A stretch of 64,000 bases of DNA, from assembly GCF_023715685.1 (NCBI RefSeq), contig NZ_JAMBOQ010000001.1:930001-994000 (forward strand), read 5' to 3'. Shown piece after piece: positions 50,370-61,168 of the stretch. The stretch is from Priestia aryabhattai. Its GTDB lineage: Bacteria > Bacillota > Bacilli > Bacillales > Bacillaceae_H. Numbering within the stretch: the first letter of the stretch is position 1; the number at the start of each line of letters is the position of its first letter. Below the pieces are notes generated by a model. That model did not search any database. It had not been told where the DNA came from and saw only the letters and a program-made list of their open reading frames with translations. The translations under genes and the position numbers were made by a program.

Positions 50370-52727
50370 TTACATGAAATCATACGGCGTAACGTTTTCC
50401 ATCCCAATATTTGCATCTTTCATATATGGAATTTCGGGATCTTCTATATCGTTATCCAAATTTTCTCGAAGCAGGGGCTGTAAATTCGTTTGTCGAACGC
50501 TGTCTTCATTTCGGCTGACTCCAAGCTGAAACGCTTCGTCTTCTCCGCATAAAATTAAAAACTGTTTGCTTCGCGTAACGGCGGTATAAAGTAAATTGCG
50601 TCGGAGCATCCGGTAATAGCTTTTGACAATTGGAAGTACGACAATGGGAAATTCACTTCCTTGTGATTTATGGATGGAACAGCAGTATGCATGGGTTATT
50701 TGATTAAAGTCTTGCTTTGTGTAAGTCACTTCATTTCCTTCATATGAAATAACCAGCATATCCTGTTTTTCCGTATTTTCTTTGGCAAAGAAAACTGAGA
50801 CGATTTCCCCCATGTCTCCGTTAAATACGTTGCTATCCGGCTGATTTACAAGCTGCAGCACTTTATCTCCTATTCGGTACGTAATATCTCCGTGCTTAAG
50901 CTCTCTTCTTTGCTCAGAAGCCGGGTTAAATAATTCCTGAAGAACTTCATTCAATTTATCAATCCCTGCAGGACCTTTATACATAGGAGCTAGAACTTGA
51001 ATGTCTTTAGCCGTATACCCTTTTTTTAACGCATTCCCGCAAACTTGTTGGACCACGTTCGTGATGTGCTGTCCTTGACAACGAATGAAGGAACGATCTC
51101 CTTGCTGCCTAGATAAATCTTCCGGAAGCTTTCCTTTTTTTATTTCATGAGCCAAATCAATAATCGATGATCCTTCCGCTTGCCGGTATACATCTGTCAG
51201 GCGGACGGTAGGAACTACTTCTGAATTCAGTAAATCTTTTAACACCTGTCCCGGACCTACTGAAGGAAGCTGGTCTTCGTCTCCCACGAGAATAACCTGT
51301 AAATTAGCAGGAAGAGATTTAAACAGCTGATGAGCAAGCCACAAATCTACCATCGATACCTCATCCACAATCAGTAATTTTCCCTCAATTGGATTCTCCT
51401 CATTATGATCAAATCCTTCTTGTCCGTTCCATTTTAATAATCTGTGAATTGTAACTGCCGGAAGTCCCGTCGCTTCGCTCATTCGTTTAGCAGCACGTCC
51501 AGTAGGCGCCACAAGTAAAACAGGAAAAGCTTCATCTTTTTTATAGTCTCCTGGATTTAACGAACATCCGTGAAGTTCTGCATAGAGTTCAACTATTCCT
51601 TTAATAACCGTCGTTTTCCCTGTACCTGGTCCACCTGTTAAAAGAAGCATTGGAGACATTAAAGCGGTTTGTATTCCTTTGCGCTGAGACGGTGCATACT
51701 GCACGTCTAATCGCTCTTCTAGCTCACCCAGAGCTAATAAGAATTCTGATTCTGGAAACTGCTCTTCGTACTGCGTTTGAGCCATAATTTTTTGAATAGC
51801 TTTAACCAGCCCTTTTTCAGCATAGAAAAGGGGAGGGAAATAAATTTTTTCGTCTTGAATAATAAGCTTTTTATCTACTTTTAACGCGTCCACTTCTCTT
51901 GTAAGATCCATTTCAGACAGATTCTCATGCCTGCTTTTTCGAAGAAGCTCGGCTGTTTTTCCGTACAGCTGATCTGCCGTAACGTATACATGTCCCATTT
52001 GATTGCATTCTTGCTCAATGACATATAAAATACCTGCACGCAAACGATCAGGATGATTTGTTGCCATACCAAGCCTCTTTCCAAGTTCATCGGCCCGGCT
52101 AAAACCAATACCTTGAATATCTTCTACGAGCTGATAAGGATTATTTTGAACAATTTCAAGCGCTTCTTGTTTGTACGCTTGGAAAATCTTCATCGAAAGC
52201 TGCGGTCCAAACCCGAGGTCTGTCAGCTTTACCATTACTTCTTCTAACCCTTGATGTTCACGAAGCTGCGTGACTAAAGCTTCTGCCTTGTCGGCTGAAA
52301 GCCTCGGAACCTCTTTTAGCACAGACTCATTTTGCAAAATACGAAAAATAGCGCGTTCTCCTAAAGCGTCCACAATATTTTCAGCGGTTTTTTTACCGAT
52401 TCCGTGGAATAAATCGCTAGATAGGTACTGAACAACCCCTTGCCTTGATTGCGGAAGTTCTTTTTTAAACTGTTCAACATGAAACTGCAGACCAAACTTT
52501 GGATGCTCTTTGAAGTCCCCGTAAAACGTGTATACTTCATCTTCATTAAGCTTAGGAAAATAACCTGTGACGACTGTTTCTTTATCTTCAATCTCTAAAT
52601 TTGTTTTTTTAATCCGTATCCGCGTAACGTTATATAAGTTTTCTTCGTTATGAAAGACCGTTACAATTGACGTGCCGCTTATATAATGACGTTCTGGCTG
52701 TGAAGGGTTCACTAGTTCTTCGTTCAT
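50370..52727 (-). CDS. recD2: RecD2 DNA helicase (YrrC)
   Basis: A 5'-3' superfamily 1B helicase of 785 residues, found without RecBC in Firmicutes and linked to fork integrity and mismatch-type repair. It has an N-terminal OB/HhH region (YLSSDLFHGIGKKTAENIVDA shortened to the GIGKKTAENI hairpin), Walker A GGPGTGKTTVIKG, Walker B IVDEVSMVD, motif III VGDEDQLPSVGPG, and the C-terminal THAYCCSIHKSQGSEF motif. The ATG at 52727 follows AAGGA. Confidence 0.96.
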   Translation of the reverse strand: MNEELVNPSQPERHYISGTSIVTVFHNEENLYNVTRIRIKKTNLEIEDKETVVTGYFPKLNEDEVYTFYGDFKEHPKFGLQFHVEQFKKELPQSRQGVVQYLSSDLFHGIGKKTAENIVDALGERAIFRILQNESVLKEVPRLSADKAEALVTQLREHQGLEEVMVKLTDLGFGPQLSMKIFQAYKQEALEIVQNNPYQLVEDIQGIGFSRADELGKRLGMATNHPDRLRAGILYVIEQECNQMGHVYVTADQLYGKTAELLRKSRHENLSEMDLTREVDALKVDKKLIIQDEKIYFPPLFYAEKGLVKAIQKIMAQTQYEEQFPESEFLLALGELEERLDVQYAPSQRKGIQTALMSPMLLLTGGPGTGKTTVIKGIVELYAELHGCSLNPGDYKKDEAFPVLLVAPTGRAAKRMSEATGLPAVTIHRLLKWNGQEGFDHNEENPIEGKLLIVDEVSMVDLWLAHQLFKSLPANLQVILVGDEDQLPSVGPGQVLKDLLNSEVVPTVRLTDVYRQAEGSSIIDLAHEIKKGKLPEDLSRQQGDRSFIRCQGQHITNVVQQVCGNALKKGYTAKDIQVLAPMYKGPAGIDKLNEVLQELFNPASEQRRELKHGDITYRIGDKVLQLVNQPDSNVFNGDMGEIVSVFFAKENTEKQDMLVISYEGNEVTYTKQDFNQITHAYCCSIHKSQGSEFPIVVLPIVKSYYRMLRRNLLYTAVTRSKQFLILCGEDEAFQLGVSRNEDSVRQTNLQPLLRENLDNDIEDPEIPYMKDANIGMENVTPYDFM

Positions 52728-52751
52728 GTTATCCTTCCTTTACCCGCTTTC

Positions 52752-53411
52752 TTAATGTTCTAATGTAGACAGAACTTGTTTGGCATTTGCTGCCATTACG
52801 TGATCTGGCTGCACTTTTAAAGCTTCATCTAACATCTCAATCGCCTTGTCTTTGTCATCTTTCATGGCATAAGCTACGCCTAAATTATAAAAAGCATCGG
52901 CATGTTCTGGCTCTTGATTTACTACCTTAAGAAATTCAGCAATCGCTTCATCTACCATTTCGAGCTGTGCTAAACAAAGACCGTACTGAAATTTTGCTTC
53001 TACATCATGTTCGTTTAGTTCTACCGCCCGCTGAAGATAAGGCATCGCAAAACGAATTTCTTCCATATGAAACAGCGTTAAACCAAGCATAAAGTACGCA
53101 TCGGATGAATCTAAGCCTTTTTTGATTGCTAAATCAAAGTAGTGCTTTGCCTGCTCAAGCTGCTCTGCGTTAAAGTAAATGTTTCCTGCTCCGTAATAAG
53201 CTGTTGCCGTTTCTTCATCTAATTCAATCGCACGTTCATAAAATTTTAAAGCACGATCCATCTCACTAACAGCCGCTAACAAATTGCCAAAATTCACATA
53301 CACAATCGGATCTTTTGGATTATCTTCAATTGCTTCTGAAAATGTTTTAGCTGCCTCTTCAAATTTCCCTTCCTGCATATACTGAATTCCTAGCTGATTT
53401 TTATCTGTCAT
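52752..53411 (-). CDS. yrrB: Tetratricopeptide repeat protein YrrB
   Basis: A 219-residue protein made of about six TPR units (repeating pattern near residues 5-210, e.g. GAGNIYFNAEQLEQAKHYF and YNLGVAYAMKDDKDKAIEML). The TPR stack serves protein binding; the partner is not known. The ATG at 53411 follows GGAG; a GTG four codons upstream overlaps that site. It lies between mnmA and recD2, as yrrB does in B. subtilis. Confidence 0.93.
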   Translation of the reverse strand: MTDKNQLGIQYMQEGKFEEAAKTFSEAIEDNPKDPIVYVNFGNLLAAVSEMDRALKFYERAIELDEETATAYYGAGNIYFNAEQLEQAKHYFDLAIKKGLDSSDAYFMLGLTLFHMEEIRFAMPYLQRAVELNEHDVEAKFQYGLCLAQLEMVDEAIAEFLKVVNQEPEHADAFYNLGVAYAMKDDKDKAIEMLDEALKVQPDHVMAANAKQVLSTLEH

Positions 53412-53518
53412 TTTTTCGTTCACTCCACTGTTTTTAGTTATGATTTAAAAGATTTTCACATCATGAAAATCTAGAATATGTAAGTTATTAGTTTACCCAA
53501 TAATTAAAGTATATCATA

Positions 53519-53551
53519 GAAAAACCTCAGCTATATACGGCCGAGGTTTTT
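53519..53551 (-). terminator. Terminator after mnmA
   Basis: AAAAACCTCGGC with near-perfect complement, an 8-base loop and a T-run, 19 bases past the mnmA stop. Confidence 0.8.
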
Positions 53552-53569
53552 CGTTCTTGCTTATATGAA

Positions 53570-54784
<1,215 letters not shown>

Positions 54785-54788
54785 CTAT

Positions 54789-55931
54789 TTACATCGTTAG
54801 TCGCTTAACGATGTTTGCTGTTTGACGTGCGGTTTTTTCAATTTGCTCAGCTGAGTTTCCTAAGCCAAAGCTAAATCGAATAGAAGTTGTTAAACGTTCA
54901 GAACCTTTTCCAAACATAGCAACAAGCACATGAGAAGGATCAATTGCTCCCGCTGTGCAAGCTGAACCACTCGATGCTGCAATTCCTGCTAAGTCTAAAT
55001 TTACCAGCATCGATTCAACATTTGTTTTTGGAAATGATAAATTTAACACATGTGGCAGAGAATTTTCAAGATGTCCGTTAATTTCAAATGAAATACCTTC
55101 TTCTTTCAACACAGCTACCATTATTTCTTTGTATCTTCTATATTCATCTGCACGTGTTTGCAGCGTTTGTTGCGAAATTTTCACAGCTTCTTCAAACCCG
55201 ACGATACTTGTCATGTTCTCTGTTCCAGCTCGTCGTTTGCGCTCTTGTTCTCCTCCAAATAGCAAAGGAGACAGAGAAACGTGAGCAGCTGCATATAAAA
55301 AGCCAATCCCTTTTGGTCCGTTAATTTTATGAGCCGAAACGGATAAAAGATCGACACCTAATTGTTGCACATTTAACGGAATTAATCCATAAGCTTGCAC
55401 TGCATCCGTGTGGAAATATGCTCCATGCTCTTTTAATAGAGTCCCAATTTCTTCAATTGGCTGAATAGCACCTACTTCATTATTTCCAAACATCACCGAA
55501 ACAAGAATTGTTCGATCCGTTAGGGCTGATTTTATTTCATCCACAGACACTTGTCCGTACTTGTTAACAGGCAAATACGTCACTTCAAAACCCTGTGTCT
55601 CTAAGTATTCACACGTATGAAGCACAGCGTGGTGTTCAATTTGCGTGGTAATAATATGATTTCCTTTATGGCGGTTTCCAAGAGCTACTCCGATCAGTGC
55701 CATATTATCTGCTTCTGTTCCACCACTTGTAAAAATAAGTTCATTTTCTTGTGCTCCAATACTTGCTGCAATCGTTTGGCGAGCTTCATCTAAATAGCGT
55801 CGACTTTCTCGCCCGTAGTGATGAATACTAGACGGATTCCCAAAGTACTCATGCATAAAAGTCGTCATTTTTTCAACGACTGCTGGATGTATTGGAGACG
55901 TTGCTGCATGATCAACATAAATACGTTCCAA
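54789..55931 (-). CDS. yrvO: Cysteine desulfurase (NifS/YrvO type)
   Basis: A PLP enzyme of 380 residues that takes sulfur from cysteine. The PLP lysine is in SAHKINGPKG, and the active-site Cys is in the loop SSGSACTAG. The neighbouring mnmA and cymR identify it as the tRNA-thiolation desulfurase YrvO rather than a general IscS. The start is TTG at 55931 after AGGAGG. Confidence 0.95.
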   Translation of the reverse strand: MERIYVDHAATSPIHPAVVEKMTTFMHEYFGNPSSIHHYGRESRRYLDEARQTIAASIGAQENELIFTSGGTEADNMALIGVALGNRHKGNHIITTQIEHHAVLHTCEYLETQGFEVTYLPVNKYGQVSVDEIKSALTDRTILVSVMFGNNEVGAIQPIEEIGTLLKEHGAYFHTDAVQAYGLIPLNVQQLGVDLLSVSAHKINGPKGIGFLYAAAHVSLSPLLFGGEQERKRRAGTENMTSIVGFEEAVKISQQTLQTRADEYRRYKEIMVAVLKEEGISFEINGHLENSLPHVLNLSFPKTNVESMLVNLDLAGIAASSGSACTAGAIDPSHVLVAMFGKGSERLTTSIRFSFGLGNSAEQIEKTARQTANIVKRLTM

Positions 55932-55954
55932 AATAAACGCCTCCTAGCTCATTA

Positions 55955-56371
55955 TTAAATATAAAACATATAAGACGCTTGATCATCATCAGAATGATTC
56001 GCTAAATCCTCAAGCGTTGTACTATCTAATACTTCTTTAACTGCATCTCGAATACGAATCCACAGCTCGCGTTTTGCAGGCTCTTCATCTTCAATTCCTT
56101 CTACAGGACTAATAGGACCTTCTAAAACAGAAATAATATCACCAGAAGTAATATTAGCAGGTTCATTTGCTAAGATGTAACCTCCATAAGCTCCGCGCAC
56201 GCTTTTTACAAGTCCGGCGTTACGCAGTGGTGAAATAAGCTGCTCTAAATAATGTTCAGATAAGTCGTGCGTTTGAGCAATGGTTTTAAGCGAGATAGGG
56301 CCTTCGCCAAAGCGCTTCGCAAGCTCAATCATAATCGTTAAACCGTAGCGTCCTTTTGTTGAAATTTTCAT
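55955..56371 (-). CDS. cymR: Rrf2-family cysteine metabolism repressor CymR
   Basis: The master regulator of sulfur metabolism, a 138-residue Rrf2-type winged helix (MKISTKGRYGLTIMIELAK, with the HTH near LKTIAQTHDLSEHYLEQLI). In Bacillus it works with CysK and senses O-acetylserine. It lacks the cluster cysteines of IscR, as expected for CymR. The ATG at 56371 is 8 bases after AAGGAG. It heads cymR-yrvO-mnmA. A terminator-like hairpin lies in its leader. Likely targets in this window are yrrT-mtnN-mccAB. Confidence 0.95.
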   Translation of the reverse strand: MKISTKGRYGLTIMIELAKRFGEGPISLKTIAQTHDLSEHYLEQLISPLRNAGLVKSVRGAYGGYILANEPANITSGDIISVLEGPISPVEGIEDEEPAKRELWIRIRDAVKEVLDSTTLEDLANHSDDDQASYMFYI

Positions 56372-56417
56372 ACGATACACTCCTTCAATACACTTTTTTT
56401 ATTTATGAAAAAAATAA

Positions 56418-56518
56418 GACTCTCACGTTGTCACTGAATGCTGTGATGAGTCGTTTTTTACTAAGCTATATGAACTTCTCTCTACACGTTTCTTGCAAAT
56501 GCAACTGTTGATATTATA
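56418..56518 (-). promoter_or_regulatory. cymR promoter and leader hairpin
   Basis: On the minus strand an extended -10, TGCTATAAT (56521-56513), is followed by a leader that can form a GACT/TCAC-GTGA/AGTC stem (56452-56418). TTATTTTTTT comes right after it. This is the layout of an attenuator ahead of cymR. Confidence 0.5.
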
Positions 56519-56597
56519 GCATACTATGCCTATAAGATAAATTTTGACCAACTATTCACCTCTTATGATACAGTGAAAGAAAAGAAAGGAGACAAAC

Positions 56598-57875
56598 ATG
56601 GCTACAAAACCTCTCGCATTTCGAATGCGTCCCACTTATTTAGATGACGTCATTGGACAGCAGCATTTAGTTGGCAAAGATAAAATGATTTATCGAATGG
56701 TAAAAGCAAACCATTTAAGCTCAATGATTTTATATGGACCTCCAGGTGTTGGAAAGACAACAATTGCCACAGCTATTGCTAAAACAACCAACACGGCTTT
56801 TCGTCAGTTAAATGCCGTTGTAAACAATAAAAAAGATATGGAAATTGTTGCTGAGGAAGCTAAAATGTCAGGCAAAGTGATTCTGCTGTTAGATGAAGTT
56901 CATCGTCTTGACAAAGCCAAGCAAGACTTTTTGCTTCCTTATTTAGAAAATGGCATGATTATTTTAATCGGAGCGACAACTAGCAATCCTTATCACGCGA
57001 TTAACCCTGCTATTCGAAGCAGATGCCAAATCTTCGAATTAAAATCCCTTACACCAAATGATATCAAAATGGCGTTAACAAGAGCGCTCAACGATTCATC
57101 TAACGGATTTGGCGACAGAAAAATTGTCGTAGAAAATGACGCCATGAACCACTTTGCCAACAGCTGTAATGGTGACGTGCGCTCAGCTTTGAATGCTCTT
57201 GAACTGGCTGTTTTATCAACAAGTGAAAGCGATGGTAAAATCGTTATCACCTTACAAACGGCGGAAGAATGTCTGCAGCAAAAATATTTTTCACATGATA
57301 AAAATGGTGACGCTCACTATGATGTATTATCCGCTTTTCAAAAATCGATTCGCGGCAGCGACGTAAATGCCGCTCTTCACTATTTGGGACGGCTGCTTGA
57401 AGCAGGAGACTTGATCAGCATCAATCGTCGCCTTTTAGTCATTGCCTATGAAGACATTGGACTAGCTGATCCGGATGCTGGCATGAGAACTCTAGCAGCT
57501 ATTCAAGCAACTGAGCGATTAGGACTTCCAGAAGCACGTATCCCGCTTGCAAACGCCGTTATTGAGCTTTGCCTATCACCGAAGTCCAACGCTGCTTACA
57601 AAGCATTAGATAAAGCCATAAGTGATATTAAAAAAGGTATGTCCGGCAACGTTCCCCCTCATTTGAAGGATGCTCATTACAAAGGAGCAGAGAACCTTGG
57701 CCGAGGCGTTGAATATCAATACCCGCATGATTTTGAGAACGGATGGGTCCCTCAACAGTATTTACCGGATCGCATCAAAAACAAACAATATTTTCATCCT
57801 AAACAAAATGGACAAGAAAAATACTTTTCAAAAGTTTTCAATCGTTTAGAGACATTAAAAAAAGAAAATGGCTGA
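56598..57875 (+). CDS. rarA: Replication-associated recombination ATPase RarA
   Basis: An AAA+ clamp-loader-like ATPase of 425 residues acting at stalled replication forks (MgsA/YrvN). Walker A is YGPPGVGKTT near residues 44-53, Walker B LLLDEVHRLD, sensor GATTSNPYHAINPA, and a C-terminal tetramerisation domain (YKGAENLGRGVEYQYPHD). AAAGGAG precedes the ATG at 56598. It is on the plus strand, divergent from cymR, as yrvN is in B. subtilis. Confidence 0.96.
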   Translation: MATKPLAFRMRPTYLDDVIGQQHLVGKDKMIYRMVKANHLSSMILYGPPGVGKTTIATAIAKTTNTAFRQLNAVVNNKKDMEIVAEEAKMSGKVILLLDEVHRLDKAKQDFLLPYLENGMIILIGATTSNPYHAINPAIRSRCQIFELKSLTPNDIKMALTRALNDSSNGFGDRKIVVENDAMNHFANSCNGDVRSALNALELAVLSTSESDGKIVITLQTAEECLQQKYFSHDKNGDAHYDVLSAFQKSIRGSDVNAALHYLGRLLEAGDLISINRRLLVIAYEDIGLADPDAGMRTLAAIQATERLGLPEARIPLANAVIELCLSPKSNAAYKALDKAISDIKKGMSGNVPPHLKDAHYKGAENLGRGVEYQYPHDFENGWVPQQYLPDRIKNKQYFHPKQNGQEKYFSKVFNRLETLKKENG

Positions 57876-57910
57876 AACTGATGCTCAGTTTCAAAGCCAT
57901 TTTCTTTTTT
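57864..57910. terminator. Terminator between rarA and pstA
   Basis: AAAATGGCT with its complement encloses an inner GAAACTGA/TCAGTTTC stem; a T-run follows on the plus strand. It lies between the convergent rarA and pstA stops. Confidence 0.8.
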
Positions 57911-57921
57911 GTCTTTATATA

Positions 57922-58851
57922 TTAAGCTGCACTTTTAACGTCTTTTCGTTTTTTCGTTTTTGTTGAACCTTTAAAATAGCTGTCTAAAAGTTTCGCGACT
58001 AAACGAGCGACTATGTTAAACAACAGAACCATAATGATTAGAATAGCAGCTGACTTTGTTGCAATCAATCTTGCATCAGGTACGATTCCTTCCGAGTTTA
58101 ATTTCCAAATGTGGACGGCAAGCGTCTCTGCTGGTCGAAAAATATTAAACGGGTTTACAGGGCTTGTTAAGTCGGCGTTTGAATTTAACATTGGCGTCGT
58201 TAAGCCAGCCGTATAAATCAACGCAGCTGCCTCTCCAAAGATTCGTCCCGCTGTTAAAATAACGCCTGTGATAATTTGTTGAATCGCTGATGGAATGACT
58301 ACTTTGACAATTGTTTGCCATTTAGTCGCACCCAAACCTAAACTCGCTTCTTTTACACTCGCAGGAACAGATGCAATCGCACTTTCACATACGCGCGTTA
58401 AACCCGGTAAATTTAAAATCGTAATCACAAGTGCTCCGCCGATAAGCGTATAGCCCCAGCCTGAAAATGTTACGAAAATTAATAATCCAAATAAACCAAC
58501 TACAATGGACGGTAATGACGCCATTGTCTCAATACATAAGCGGACGAAATTTAAGAAACGACCTTGCTTCGCGTACTCCGCTAAATAAATTCCGGCTCCT
58601 AAACCAAGAGGAATTGAAATGATCAGGGTTAAAACAAGCATGTAGAACGAGTTAAATAGCTGCGGTCCGATACCGCCTCCTGCCATCGTATTGCTTGGCT
58701 TTCCAAATAAAAAGTTCGGATCCCAAAACCCCCAGCCCTTGGCGATAATTTCAACAACTAAATACACTAATAGCACAACAACTAGAGCGGCAATGCCATA
58801 AAAAATACCTGTCCATATATTATTTACTGTGCGCGCATTTTTATTTCTCAT
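57922..58851 (-). CDS. pstA: Phosphate ABC transporter permease PstA
   Basis: An inner-membrane permease of the high-affinity phosphate transporter, 309 residues, with about six helices and the ABC-docking loop (VKEASLGLGATKWQTIVKVVIPSA). The ATG at 58851 overlaps the pstC stop as ATGA; the longer upstream frame lies inside pstC. It is the last gene of the cluster: no pstB follows, and the next gene, rarA, is convergent. Confidence 0.95.
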   Translation of the reverse strand: MRNKNARTVNNIWTGIFYGIAALVVVLLVYLVVEIIAKGWGFWDPNFLFGKPSNTMAGGGIGPQLFNSFYMLVLTLIISIPLGLGAGIYLAEYAKQGRFLNFVRLCIETMASLPSIVVGLFGLLIFVTFSGWGYTLIGGALVITILNLPGLTRVCESAIASVPASVKEASLGLGATKWQTIVKVVIPSAIQQIITGVILTAGRIFGEAAALIYTAGLTTPMLNSNADLTSPVNPFNIFRPAETLAVHIWKLNSEGIVPDARLIATKSAAILIIMVLLFNIVARLVAKLLDSYFKGSTKTKKRKDVKSAA

Positions 58852-59735
58852 TGATGAGCACCTCGTTTCCCAATTGCTCGGATAATTAAAATGAACACGA
58901 AAGAAATAAGCAGTAAAATCATGGCTAACGTCCACAATGCGTTATTCCATGCCGTTCCGTTTAACGTATTAGACATATCCATTGTTAAAATGCCTGTTAA
59001 TGTTGCCGTTGGGCTATATAAGCTTTCAGGAAGCTTAACCGTATTTCCGATAACCATTTGAACAGCTAGCGCTTCTCCGAATGCGCGGGCAAGCCCTAAC
59101 ACGATACCTGTTAAAATACCTGTTTTAGCAGATGGAATAATCACTCGGCTAATTGCCTGCCATCTTGTTGAACCTAATCCATAAGAAGCTTCTAAATATT
59201 CAGGTGCTACACTTCGAATTGCATCGTCAGCAATACTTGCAATTGTCGGAAGAATCATGACGCTTAGAACAATAATTCCGGCAATCAAACTAAAGCCCAC
59301 TCCGCCGAAGTTATCGCGAAGAAGCGGCACTAAGATTGTAACCCCTAAAAGACCGTATACCACCGAAGGAACTCCAACTAAAAGTTCTAAAACCGGTCGT
59401 AAAACCGTTGAACCAAATTTAGGCGAAATATAGTTGTTAAAAATGGCGATAGCAATTCCAATTGGAGCGCTTATAATAACGGCTCCGATTGATACAAGCA
59501 TGGAACCCAGAATAAATACAAGTGCCCCGTATTCTTTGTTGTTCGGGCTCCATTTTGTTGAAGTCAACATTTCACCGATTGATATATTGCTTTGTAAAAA
59601 TGACTGTATGCCTTTTTCACAAATAAATACGATAATAGCTAACGTAACAAGTACAATTAAAATACCGCAAAATGTAGAAAGCGTACGGCCAATGTATTCG
59701 CTTTTTACATAATTAATGGATTTTTTCCCCTTCAT
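58848..59735 (-). CDS. pstC: Phosphate ABC transporter permease PstC
   Basis: The partner permease of PstA, 295 residues with about six helices. The docking loop is YLEASYGLGSTRWQAISRV and the EAA-type segment is LARAFGEALAVQMVIG. The ATG at 59735 follows AAGGAG. It overlaps pstA by 4 bases, so the two are translated together. Confidence 0.95.
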   Translation of the reverse strand: MKGKKSINYVKSEYIGRTLSTFCGILIVLVTLAIIVFICEKGIQSFLQSNISIGEMLTSTKWSPNNKEYGALVFILGSMLVSIGAVIISAPIGIAIAIFNNYISPKFGSTVLRPVLELLVGVPSVVYGLLGVTILVPLLRDNFGGVGFSLIAGIIVLSVMILPTIASIADDAIRSVAPEYLEASYGLGSTRWQAISRVIIPSAKTGILTGIVLGLARAFGEALAVQMVIGNTVKLPESLYSPTATLTGILTMDMSNTLNGTAWNNALWTLAMILLLISFVFILIIRAIGKRGAHQ

Positions 59736-59859
59736 CGCTCTGTCTCCTTACATATTCCGTATATATTCGCTTTTCTTTTTATTCGCTATATACTTTATTA
59801 ACATTCAAATAGAATAAGACTGACTGTGTTAGTCAGCCCTATTCTTTTTAAAAACACTC

Positions 59860-60744
59860 TTATTTTTTGAACTCAGTCATTGGGATATAACCCATATCTT
59901 CTACTTGCTTAGCAAAGTCTTTACCAGCTACATAGTCAATGTACTCTTTTGCACCATCTTTTGGCTCACCGTTTGTAATCATGTACTCATAAGACCAGAA
60001 CGGATATTTTTCAGAAACAATGTTTTCTGTTGTTGGCTCCACACCATCAATATTAAGCATTTTTAAACTTTCTTTTTTATCGCCAATTAAATACGACATA
60101 GCAAGGTAACTTACTGCTCCTGGCGTTGAGTTTACTGATTGCTCAACCGCTCCATTTGAATCTTGAGCTGTACCAACGCTGTCATTTACTTTTGCGTCAC
60201 CCATTAATGTTTTCTCAAATGTAGCACGTGTACCAGATGATGCTGGACGGTTGATTACGTTGATTTTTTCGTCGTTTCCGCCAACTTCTTTCCAGTTTTT
60301 AATTTCACCAGAGAAAATCTTTTGAATTTGCTCTTTTGTTAACGATTCTACTTTTACATCTTTATTTACAACAAGTGCGAACCCAATGCCCGCTACTTTC
60401 GTATCGACAAGTTTATCTGCTTTTGATTTATCTTCGATTTTATCGGCTGCTGGAACATCAGAGTTTCCAATGTCAACTGCTCCTGATGCTACTTGGTTAA
60501 CACCAGTTCCACTACCTCCACCTTGTACCGTTACTGAAAGGTTTGGATATTTTTCAGTAATTCCATTCGCTGCTTCTTCTGCAAGTGGTTGTAAAGCTGT
60601 AGATCCTGCCGCTGTTAACGTACCTGACACTTCTTCTTTGCTGCCCGAACCACTGTCGTTGCTTGCTCCCTCTTTACCACATGCTGCTAGTGCTCCTACC
60701 ATTAAAAAAGCTGCTAATGTTACTTTAAAACCCTTTGTTTTCAT
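59860..60744 (-). CDS. pstS: Phosphate-binding lipoprotein PstS
   Basis: The extracellular phosphate-binding subunit, 294 residues. It has a lipoprotein signal peptide ending LAAC (lipid-modified Cys22), then a Gly/Ser linker and a type II periplasmic-binding fold with the phosphate-site segment AAGSTALQPLAEE, GGGSGTGVNQV and NRPASSGTRATFEK. The ATG at 60744 follows GGAGGG. Its promoter should be PhoP-dependent; Pho-box-like repeats lie upstream. Confidence 0.96.
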   Translation of the reverse strand: MKTKGFKVTLAAFLMVGALAACGKEGASNDSGSGSKEEVSGTLTAAGSTALQPLAEEAANGITEKYPNLSVTVQGGGSGTGVNQVASGAVDIGNSDVPAADKIEDKSKADKLVDTKVAGIGFALVVNKDVKVESLTKEQIQKIFSGEIKNWKEVGGNDEKINVINRPASSGTRATFEKTLMGDAKVNDSVGTAQDSNGAVEQSVNSTPGAVSYLAMSYLIGDKKESLKMLNIDGVEPTTENIVSEKYPFWSYEYMITNGEPKDGAKEYIDYVAGKDFAKQVEDMGYIPMTEFKK

Positions 60745-61137
60745 TGCATTACCCTCCAATAAATGTATGTGTAATTAGTACTAGTCCTTTGTACTCGAAC
60801 AACAGGTACAAGACACATTATACGAGTAGATTGTTGTCTTTATATAAAGTGAATTTTAAGTTACTGTAAACTTACTTATTTGGGGTTTATTTTTTCTTGT
60901 TTCTATCAAAACCCTTGATATATAAGGACTTCTGAATGTTACTGTATAAGATTCAAAAGAAAGAAAGCGAAAACGTAAATTTTATGTAAATACAGCGTTA
61001 AATAAATTTACATAAATCTCTTTTTTTAATACCGTGTAAATTCACCATCAATCCACATTTTTCAATTTATTAGTACTTTTTATATATATCACACAGAAGA
61101 TTCCATCCAAAGCATAAATAGAACAGATATTTCCATA
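60745..61137. promoter_or_regulatory. pstS upstream region with candidate Pho boxes
   Basis: On the minus strand TTTACG (60979-60974), TTTACA (60990-60985) and TTAACG (61001-60996) repeat with an 11-base period, as in PhoP-binding sites. A TATACA -10-like box lies at 60948-60943, 25 bases after the last repeat, a little far. The remaining stretch to tcdA is AT-rich with no gene that I can see. Confidence 0.55.
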
Positions 61138-61168
61138 AAAAAAAGAAGGCTACAATAGCCTTCTTTTT
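61138..61168 (-). terminator. Terminator of tcdA
   Basis: AAAAAGAAGGCTA with its complement, a 3-base loop and a T-run, overlapping the tcdA stop. Confidence 0.85.
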
